Positions 6,099 to 10,944 of a stretch of 10,944 nt of DNA are shown here, piece after piece. The stretch comes from UBA2160 sp964588665 (GTDB lineage: Bacteria > Chloroflexota > Dehalococcoidia > Lucifugimonadales > UBA1123). Position 1 is the stretch's first letter. The number at the start of each line of letters is the position of its first letter. Made by a program: the position numbers and the translations under genes. Under the pieces are notes generated by a model. That model was not told the origin of the DNA, searched no databases, and saw only the letters and a program-made list of their open reading frames with translations. The stretch lies in NCBI GenBank assembly GCA_964588665.1, contig CAZPQQ010000100.1:1-10944 (forward strand), read 5' to 3'.

Positions 6099-7943
6099 TC
6101 AGTGGACCTGTATCTCCGTCGACGTGGGGGCCAGCGGACCGTAGGTGAAAATGACTTCGTACGTTCCGGGAGAATCATAAGTGTAGGTCTCCTCGAAATG
6201 CCGCTGGATCTTGGATTCGGACGTCCACATGATGCAACCTGGCATCATCGCCACGCCCATGCCGTCGCCGAACTGCCATTCGATTCCGTGGCAGTAGAGG
6301 TCTTTGTTGTTGTCCGGCCCACCGACGATGTCGGCGATAATCGTCACCGTCAACGGTTGGCTCCTGTCGACTTCGTGGCGCAACTTGACCGTTACATCGG
6401 CTGTGACCGGCGACAGTGGAACCGGCTCAACGGCATGAAGCTCTCTGGTGACCACGACAGTTGCTGTGTAGTGCGGGCGCTGGCCCGATCCGACGGGGTC
6501 TTCGGGAGATGGATCGAGTTCGAGCGCCTTGACGAGGTAAGGGCCGAAGCCGACGTCGCCTGCGCGACCGTCAACTCAGCTCGACCGAAGTCTTTGCCGG
6601 TGTCGTCGTCCACTAAGCTCATCAGAACTTTAGCCTGTCCTGCCCATACACACGTGACCGTCCGTGGGCATCTCGAGTCCTTGGTAACCTCGATGAATGC
6701 GATGTCCAGATTGGCGTCCACGACCAAGGTCTTCTGGCCCTCGTCAATGCGGAAGGGCTCGCTCAAATGCGTCGTGGGGGAGCCCGGAGCCGGCGTCGAT
6801 CCCGGGACGCCTTGCGTCGTGAACGTCTCGATCTTGCCGTTGACGTCGACCGTGTGGACCATCCCCGGCGCGAGGTCGGTTCCAAGAGCGATTCGTGTTT
6901 CGACGGTCCGATAGATTTCAATGCACGCGATGTTCTTGTCCGCGGGAATCAGGTTGGTGAGGTTCACGAATATCGAGGCGCCCTCGCGATGCATCTCGTA
7001 GTCGTCGAACTCGGCGCAGCCGTTGGGCAGACCCGACGTGACGACCAGGAAATACTGCACCGGGAACGACTCGGCGATCTCTATCGTGATGCTCTCGATC
7101 GGCGCTGGAACCGCTGCCTTGTCGGCGCCAGGAGCTGGCGCTGGAGTTTCATTGGGGGCTTGGCAGTCGACTTTCGGGTGCACGCGGCGCAAGTCGCCGT
7201 TNNNNNNNNNNNNNNNNNNNNNNNNNNNNNNNNNNNNNNNNNNNNNNNNNNNNNNNNNNNNNNNNNNNNNNNNNNNNNNNNNNNNNNNNNNNNNNNNNNN
7301 NGTCGCCGTTCCGGAGAAGGGAATGACCGGCGAGCTCGTGGCAGGTGTCGGGAAGTCCGGACACGACGACCAACACGGCTTCGTCCACCCCAATCTTTAT
7401 CTCGACGCTTTCCACGGGGGCGGGCTTCTCGGTGTTCGCGGGCGCGCCGCCCTGGGTGATCAGGTCGATGGTCATGTCGCTGACGTGCACTGTATACGTG
7501 GCATCGGGCTCGAAGTCGCTGCCGAGCGCGATGTTCGTCGTGACGATGCCGTAGACCATCGTGCATGCTCTCAGCCCGAGGTCATCCGGCTCGAGGTTGG
7601 TGACCGCCACCTTAATTGTTCTGCCCTCTCGCGCGACGCTGTAGTCGCCGAACCTGATGCAGCCGTTGGGCAAACCTGACGTCACTTCGAGGAAGTACTG
7701 CGGGGGGAACGACTCGGCAATGATGACGTTCGCGTCCTGTATGGGCGCATCCACCTCCACCATCGTCGGGTCGTCGGTCGGCGGCTGCTGCGCGGGAGTT
7801 GATGGCGCGCCTGAGCTCGGACCGACGGTTGGCTCGTCCGGCCCTGGACTGGCGGGCACGCTCTCGCAGGCAGCGAACGCCGCCATCAGGATGATCGCGA
7901 ACACCGCCATCGTAAATACTCTTCCGGTCCTCTTCGTCTTCAT
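6099..7943 (-). CDS. Modular repeat lipoprotein with PKD-like C-terminus (gapped, frameshifted)
   Basis: This is probably one gene of roughly 600 residues or more, exported and lipid-anchored; function unknown. The chosen ATG (7943-7941) has GGAG six nt upstream and gives a Lys/Arg-rich signal with Cys in AAFAAC as the likely lipobox; an ATG at 7955 is also possible. A Pro/Ser/Thr-rich linker follows. Three related domains of ~100 residues share ESFP.QYFL.VTSGLPNGC, REG..I.V..TNL.P, a central Cys, IALG and a T.QG ending; the middle one is cut by the gap at 7202-7301. Next comes a domain with DSRCPRTVTCVWAG, then a PKD-like domain with WQFGDG and YTYDSPGTYEV. Near 6557 the frame shifts by one base: restoring one G in CAGG gives VAQGDVGFGPYLVKALELDP and runs on to the stop at 6099. 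The PKD-like and Cys-rich domains suggest a carbohydrate- or surface-binding role (inference). Two genes split at the gap is possible but less likely. Confidence 0.72.
6809..7099 (-). repeat. Lipoprotein repeat domain 3
   Basis: The third homologous domain contains IAESFPVQYFLVVTSGLPNG, a DDYEMHREG turn, VNLTNLIPADKN, ACIEIYRTVETRIALGTDL, HTVDVNGK and ends in ETFTTQG. Similarity to repeat 1 is high across the whole length, with both Cys positions kept, which supports tandem duplication within this gene. Confidence 0.8.
7099..7415 (-). repeat. Lipoprotein repeat domain 2, interrupted by assembly gap
   Basis: The start (VESVEIKIGVDEAVLVVVSG, LPDTCHELAG, HSLLRNGD) aligns with the first half of repeats 1 and 3. 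After the N gap, NGDLRRVHPKVD aligns with the last strand of a repeat (compare VNGKIETFTTQG), followed by a Pro/Ala linker leading into repeat 3. The missing middle, by comparison with repeats 1 and 3, should be about 46-47 codons. It lacks the SFPPQYF motif of the other two. Confidence 0.6.
7202..7301. other. Assembly gap (100 N) inside the lipoprotein gene
   Basis: Exactly 100 N, a conventional placeholder length. Both flanks end in the same nine bases (GTCGCCGTT at 7193-7201 and 7302-7310), which encode Asn-Gly-Asp on the minus strand. The reading frames of the two flanks are out of register across 100 nt, as expected if the true length differs. Confidence 0.95.
7446..7742 (-). repeat. Lipoprotein repeat domain 1
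   Basis: This is the first of three homologous protein domains of about 99 residues. It reads through IIAESFPPQYFLEVTSGLPNG, then RFGDYSVAREG, VTNLEPDD, ACTMVYGIVTTNIALGSDF, YTVHV and ends near LITQGG. The alternating hydrophobic pattern suggests a beta-sandwich; two conserved Cys (one in LPNGC, one in RACTM) could form a disulphide outside the membrane. The repeat is clear at protein level rather than as identical DNA. Confidence 0.8.
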
Positions 7944-7998
7944 CGACTTCTCCATGATGCGTAGTCTTGGATTATGTGCTCTATGGATAAAGACGAAG

Positions 7999-8025
7999 AC
8001 CGGTCCTGAAATGTTCCCGACCGGT
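7999..8025 (-). terminator. Hairpin between FHA gene and lipoprotein gene
   Basis: Inverted repeat ACCGGTC (7999-8005) / GACCGGT (8019-8025) with a 13-nt loop, lying 18 bp after the FHA gene stop and about 55 bp before the lipoprotein start. On the minus strand it is followed by the moderately T-rich CTTCGTCTTTA. It could end the FHA transcript; the arms are also self-palindromic (ACCGGT), so an operator for a dimeric protein is another reading. Confidence 0.35.
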
Positions 8026-8042
8026 GAATGTGGTTCAACGAA

Positions 8043-8417
8043 CTACTGATCGGAAGTGTCGATCACGATTCGGAACAGCTTTCCGCCGATGCGTCCGAGC
8101 CTGACCACGGCGTTGTGGTCCACCGGTGTTTCGGAGCCGGGCGAGAGTTGCTGGCCATTGATCGTCGTGCCGAAGGACGTCCCAGAACCGCTAGTTCCCG
8201 CATCGACGATCGCGACCCGATCGCCGTCGAATCGAATGACGGCGTGAAGACGAGAGCAGTCGGTGAACTCGGTCTCAACAGCAACACCGCCCGAACCGGG
8301 CTGCCGTCCAATGTTCAACTCGCCCCGAACGATCGGCGTGCGTCGCCCGGCATTGTCGCCGTTGATGTCCTCTATGTACGGGGCCGTCGATTCGTTGGCG
8401 TTGCTCGTGTCCTGCAT
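8043..8417 (-). CDS. FHA-domain protein
   Basis: This 124-residue protein is almost entirely one forkhead-associated (phosphothreonine-binding) domain, preceded by a ~30-residue polar N-terminus. FHA landmarks seen: the GR pair at 37-38 (LNIGRQPG), Ser55 and His58 in the CSRLHAVI segment, the VDAGTSGSGTSFGTTING loop, and Asn87-Gly88. No membrane segment, signal or kinase domain is fused. It is presumably a cytoplasmic adaptor that binds a Thr-phosphorylated partner; no Ser/Thr kinase or phosphatase lies in this window. The ATG (8417-8415) follows GAGGAG at unusually short spacing, 6 bp after the stop of a small upstream ORF, so the two may be co-translated. Confidence 0.85.
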   Translation of the reverse strand: MQDTSNANESTAPYIEDINGDNAGRRTPIVRGELNIGRQPGSGGVAVETEFTDCSRLHAVIRFDGDRVAIVDAGTSGSGTSFGTTINGQQLSPGSETPVDHNAVVRLGRIGGKLFRIVIDTSDQ

Positions 8418-8423
8418 GGCTCC

Positions 8424-8660
8424 TCACCGTCCGCGCAGCGATATTCGACTGGCCAGTCTGTTTATGTGCAGGATTGGCGTGCACGCGTCGCCAAGGTCCG
8501 TCCAAACGCCCGCGCCTGAATAATCACATACGAGCTGCACGCGGGCGAGCGCCGTCAGGATATCCCGGGCATGAGTCGGAGTCAAAACCATCGGCCCGGG
8601 ACGCCCGCGACATTCGGCTAGATCGACACACCGATCGTGGGTTGTATCGGACTGGTTCAT
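8424..8660 (-). CDS. Small hypothetical protein upstream of FHA gene
   Basis: A 78-codon open frame on the same strand as the FHA gene, ending 6 bp before its start, so it may be the first gene of a two-gene unit. I do not recognise the product. It is soluble-looking, with four Cys and a possible helix around PTHARDILTALARVQLVCDY. The ATG at 8660 has no clear ribosome site; an internal ATG at residue 24 (PMVLTPTH) would give a 55-residue protein covering the more protein-like part. It could be a real small gene or untranslated leader of the FHA mRNA. Confidence 0.4.
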   Translation of the reverse strand: MNQSDTTHDRCVDLAECRGRPGPMVLTPTHARDILTALARVQLVCDYSGAGVWTDLGDACTPILHINRLASRISLRGR

Positions 8661-8797
8661 AACCGACGTCAGGCGTCACGCAATGCACATGCGGAGTGGC
8701 CGTTCTCAGGCTGAGCGTGTGTTATCCTGAAGTTGGGATAGCCCGCAATTCTTGGACCGGCAATCCGCGAGATTTGCACCTTTCGAGGAGGTGAATC
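8661..8797 (+). promoter_or_regulatory. Divergent intergenic region with candidate extended -10
   Basis: This 137-bp region separates two divergent units. On the plus strand TGTTATCCT (8720-8728) resembles an extended -10 (TGnTATCCT), about 70 bp before the start of the small membrane protein gene. It overlaps a short inverted repeat (TATCC at 8723-8727, GGATA at 8736-8740). No good -35 is visible. Weak support, by eye only. Confidence 0.25.
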
Positions 8798-9034
8798 ATG
8801 TCCAGGGCAACGTTTTGGATCGGCGGTGTCATCCTGGCCGTCAGCGTGTCGATCATGGTCGGATACGGCGCTTACTTCTTCGCCGAAGACGTGCTCGGAG
8901 ACTCCGACGTGCCGCTGGCGCTTAGGGCGGCCATCCCGGCGTCCATCGTGGGCGTGTTGGCGCTGTTGGCGGCTGCACTCGCAGAGAGGCTTCGCAATCG
9001 AAAGCACGAAGACCTCGAAGGAGTTGAACATTGA
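8798..9034 (+). CDS. Small two-helix membrane protein coupled to YbjQ-family gene
   Basis: This 78-residue protein has two hydrophobic helices (about residues 6-28 and 44-62) joined by a short acidic loop (AEDVLGDSD), and a charged C-terminal tail (RLRNRKHEDLEGVEH). The ATG is preceded by a near-perfect AGGAGGTGA ribosome site, so strong translation is expected. Its stop (TGA, 9032-9034) overlaps the TTG start of the next gene by four bases, a classic coupling arrangement. The family is unknown to me. Linkage suggests it works with, or anchors, the YbjQ-like protein at the membrane; that is inference. Confidence 0.85.
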   Translation: MSRATFWIGGVILAVSVSIMVGYGAYFFAEDVLGDSDVPLALRAAIPASIVGVLALLAAALAERLRNRKHEDLEGVEH

Positions 9035-9354
9035 TTATCACGACGACCAACGAAATCGAGGACCGAGACGTTACGAAAGTGTTGGGATTGGTCAGCGGCA
9101 GCTCGGTGCGGGCCCGGCATGTGGGCAGGGACATCACGGCGGTGTTTCGCAACATCGTCGGCGGCGACGTGCCGGAGTACACGAAGCTGATGGCGGAGTC
9201 CCGAGAGGTCGCCCTCGCGCGCATGACGGAACGAGCCGAAGGAATGGGCGCCAACGCCGTCGTGGGCATGCGGTTCATGACAGCAATGATCGTGAGCGGC
9301 GCCGCTGAGATACTGGTCTATGGCACTGCGGTCGTTGTGGAGGATGACGACTGA
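9031..9354 (+). CDS. YbjQ/UPF0145 family protein
   Basis: This 107-residue protein has the full YbjQ (UPF0145, described as a putative heavy-metal-binding domain) layout. It starts with an N-terminal MIITTTNEIEDRDVTKVLGLV strand-turn-strand, then an SGSSVRARHVGRDI segment, FRNIVGGDVPEYTKLM, and a helix rich in Ala/Arg/Glu. GANAVVGMRF and a final LVYGTAVVVE strand follow. Family members form pentamers; the biochemical role is not established. The start is TTG at 9031, with AAGGAG seven nt upstream inside the end of the preceding gene, and a four-base overlap with that gene's stop. No metal-resistance gene lies nearby, so a metal role is not supported by context. Confidence 0.92.
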   Translation: MIITTTNEIEDRDVTKVLGLVSGSSVRARHVGRDITAVFRNIVGGDVPEYTKLMAESREVALARMTERAEGMGANAVVGMRFMTAMIVSGAAEILVYGTAVVVEDDD

Positions 9355-9384
9355 GGCGGTGGGCGCTGTAAGACGATGCCATAG

Positions 9385-9405
9385 GGGAGGGTTTCAAACC
9401 CTCCC
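9385..9405. repeat. Perfect palindrome running into the assembly gap
   Basis: A 21-bp perfect inverted repeat: GGGAGGGTTT (9385-9394), central C, AAACCCTCCC (9396-9405), which stops exactly at the first N. The bases before it (ATAG, 9381-9384) are not yet paired and would pair if the sequence continued CTAT, so the palindrome is probably truncated by the gap. It lies 30 bp after the YbjQ-family stop. It could be a dispersed REP-like or MITE-like element whose copies broke the assembly, or a strong bidirectional terminator, or both. Confidence 0.6.
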
Positions 9406-9505
9406 NNNNNNNNNNNNNNNNNNNNNNNNNNNNNNNNNNNNNNNNNNNNNNNNNNNNNNNNNNNNNNNNNNNNNNNNNNNNNNNNNNNNNNNNNNNNNNN
9501 NNNNN
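9406..9505. other. Assembly gap (100 N)
   Basis: Exactly 100 N, a conventional placeholder. The left edge is a palindrome; the right edge falls inside the HicB-like gene. The true length is unknown, so a missing small gene such as hicA cannot be excluded. Confidence 0.95.
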
Positions 9506-9697
9506 CCGCCGAGGCGGCGGAACCGGCTTGCCAGATGATCGGGCCGCGTCGAACCATGCCGTCTTGGCGATCTCGAGTTCTGACAACGCCTGTTCCGGCG
9601 TGTCGCCGAACGCCGAACACGACTCCAGATCGGGAATGTCGGCTATGTACCCCTCATCCTCTTCGCTGTGGAAGATGTCGATGCGGTAATCCTTCAT
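9506..9697 (-). CDS. HicB-like antitoxin, C-terminus cut by gap
   Basis: The 64 visible residues match the HicB-type (UPF0150) fold. They begin with MKDYRIDIFHSEEDEGYIAD, then the IPDLESCSAFGDTPEQALSE core and a helix ELEIAKTAWFDAARSSGKPV that ends in PPPRR, typical of the C-terminus of short HicB proteins. Only a few residues should be missing. The ATG (9697-9695) follows AGGAAA, which overlaps the stop of the racemase gene; the genes are 11 bp apart and probably co-transcribed. In type II HicAB systems HicB neutralises the HicA mRNA interferase, but no HicA is seen upstream and downstream is gap. No DNA-binding domain is visible, as in many solitary HicB-like proteins. Confidence 0.85.
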
Positions 9698-9708
9698 TTC
9701 TCGTTTTC

Positions 9709-10874
9709 CTAGAACACGAACTCGGGGCCGGGGACGTATCTGAAGCGTTCGAGGGCGTCTTCGCGGAGGGTGAAGCCCAGGCCGGGGCGCGTAGGGGCGT
9801 GGACCGTGCCGTCCCGGATGTCGTAAGGTTCCACGAACAGCTCGTTCATCATGGGCATGTAACCCTGGCTGACCTCCAGGATGTGGCAGTTGGGAGCGGC
9901 CATCGCCATGTGGATGCTGGCCGCGAAGAGCACTCCCGATCCCCAGGCGTGGGGCGCGAGACGGATGCCTTTGGCCGAGGCCATCGCGGCGATGCGCCTG
10001 ATCTCGGTGAAGCCTCCGGCGCGGGCGATGTCGGGCTGGGCGATGCCGACGGCTCGGTGTAGGAACAGGTCCTCGAAGTCGAACCGGGTGAACTCTCGCT
10101 CGCCAGTGGCGATGGGGATGGTGGTCGAGCGCCGGACCTCGGCGAGTCCTGGATGGTCGTCGGGTGAGATCGGCTCCTCGAACCAGTCGACGTCGAACTC
10201 CTCCAGGCGTCGAGCGAGCCTGACGCGGTGGATATGTCCAACGAGCCGTGTGCGTCCACCATGAGCTCGACCGACGGACCGATGCCGCGACGGGCGGCGG
10301 CTACGCGTCGGAGTGTGTTCTCGATGGAGAAGCCGTCTCTCCCGACGACTCGCATTTTGACCGCCGAGAAGCCCTTGGCCGCGTACCTTGCCATCTCCTG
10401 TTCCGCCTCGTCTCCGGGCGCCCAGCCGCCCGAGGCGTAACCGCGGACGGAATCTCTCGTAGCGCCGAGAGCCTGGTAGACGGGAATGCCCAGCTTCTTG
10501 GCTTTCACATCCCAGATGGCGATGTCCACGCTCGCGATGGCCTCCATGGTCACGCCGCGTCGTCCGTCGCCGGGTTGGGAGTGTCCGCGCTCGAGAACCG
10601 GCTTCCATCGCGAGCCGTTGTACATCTTCTCGTATAGCCGCTCGGAGAACATCGGGTCCTCCCCCAACAGCACCGGCTCGAGGTCGTGCTCGACCACGCC
10701 GCATAGAACGGGCGGACTGCCCAGGGATGCGCCGATGCCGGTCAACCCCTCGTCGGTCTCCACAAGAACCAGCACCGCGTCGTTTTTTACCTTTGTGCCC
10801 AGGTCGGTGCGGTGTTGTCGTTCGGGCGGCACCGGGTCGGACATGGGAATGGCGCGGACGGCTGTGATCTTCAT
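9709..10874 (-). CDS. Mandelate racemase/muconate lactonizing enzyme family protein, one frameshift
   Basis: An enolase-superfamily enzyme of about 388 residues once a one-base frameshift near 10224 is corrected (ACCGCGTCAGG to ACCGCGGTCAGG). It has an N-terminal capping domain (about 1-125) and a TIM barrel. Catalytic landmarks: KMR (Lys173-x-Arg175, where mandelate racemase has KxK), metal ligands Asp207 (MVDAHG), Glu233 (WFEEP) and Glu259 (ATGERE), and the Asp282/His309 dyad (QPDIARAGG and LAPHAWGSG). This predicts a Mg-dependent abstraction of a proton alpha to a carboxylate, as in acid-sugar dehydratases or cycloisomerases; the substrate cannot be told. The ATG (10874-10872) has AAAGGAG nine nt upstream. 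Sequence beyond 10890 is a duplication artefact, so the promoter is not visible. HicB-like gene follows by 11 bp. Confidence 0.88.
10750..10804. repeat. Internal copy of 55-bp direct repeat
   Basis: Identical over 55 bp to the last 55 bases of the window. Here it encodes codons in the 24-42 region of the racemase-like gene (TDLGTKVKNDAVLVLVETDEG), in frame and in keeping with the capping domain, so this is the genuine copy. Confidence 0.9.
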
Positions 10875-10889
10875 CGGGCGTGACTCCTT

Positions 10890-10944
10890 TCGTCGGTCTC
10901 CACAAGAACCAGCACCGCGTCGTTTTTTACCTTTGTGCCCAGGT
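10890..10944. repeat. Terminal copy of 55-bp direct repeat (probable assembly artefact)
   Basis: Exact repeat of 10750-10804, offset by 140 bp and ending at the scaffold end. A length of exactly 55 equals a common maximum k-mer size in de Bruijn assemblers, so this is most likely a graph overlap left at a contig end and not real upstream DNA. It begins just before the racemase ribosome site. Confidence 0.85.

Noticed and set aside
7193..7310. Nine-base identity at the two gap flanks as a true overlap or target-site duplication
   Set aside because: Both copies encode Asn-Gly-Asp at different points in the domain repeat, so domain alignment explains them better than a merge or an insertion.
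9385..9405. CRISPR repeat
   Set aside because: The palindrome resembles some CRISPR repeats (GTTTC/GAAAC core) but only one copy is visible, with no spacers and no cas genes.
9506..9520. CCGCC...GGCGG inverted repeat at the right edge of the second gap
   Set aside because: It is explained by the Pro-Pro-Pro-Arg-Arg codons at the end of the HicB-like protein; five-base arms are too short to call.
10750..10944. Attachment site or mobile-element direct repeats
   Set aside because: The 55-bp copies are exact, only 140 bp apart, one is inside a conserved coding sequence and the other is at the very scaffold end; an assembly artefact fits better.

Overview
This is a metagenome-style scaffold with moderately high GC, two 100-N gaps and artefacts at both ends. 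The most likely source is a marine Chloroflexota bacterium of the SAR202/Dehalococcoidia type. That is an inference from three things: an aerobic caa3 oxidase cluster, a lipoprotein built from repeats of a style I associate with that group, and an enolase-superfamily (mandelate racemase/muconate lactonizing) gene, a family known to be expanded in SAR202. No rRNA or phylogenetic marker is present to prove it.

Region 1 (about 149-5561, minus strand) is a complete terminal-oxidase operon in the order ctaC-ctaD-ctaE-ctaF-ctaG plus a small downstream membrane protein gene. CtaC carries the CuA centre and a fused cytochrome c domain. CtaD is the haem-copper core with two extra C-terminal helices. 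CtaE is the short subunit III, CtaF is subunit IV and CtaG is the caa3 assembly factor. Together they would make a proton-pumping caa3-type cytochrome c oxidase. All ligand and proton-channel residues that I checked are present. A candidate promoter lies upstream of ctaC.

Region 2 (5562-6098) has no convincing gene. It holds the ctaC upstream region and one strong GC-rich hairpin.

Region 3 (6099-8660, minus strand) holds one long modular surface lipoprotein gene (6099-7943). It has a lipobox, a Pro-rich linker, three related domains of about 100 residues, a domain with a Cys-rich 'SRCP...CVWAG' motif, and a C-terminal PKD-like domain. It is interrupted by an assembly gap inside the second repeat and by one apparent single-base frameshift. 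Upstream lie a small FHA-domain protein and a small unknown ORF.

Region 4 (8661-9405, plus strand) is a two-gene unit: a small two-helix membrane protein translationally coupled to a YbjQ/UPF0145 protein. It is followed by a palindromic repeat that runs into the second gap.

Region 5 (9506-10944, minus strand) holds a mandelate-racemase-like enzyme gene with one apparent single-G deletion, followed by a HicB-like antitoxin gene that runs into the gap. The last 55 bp duplicate an internal segment exactly and look like an assembly-graph artefact.

I did not find a convincing new multi-gene system. The most distinctive element is the repeat-built lipoprotein; most other oddities are best explained by assembly.
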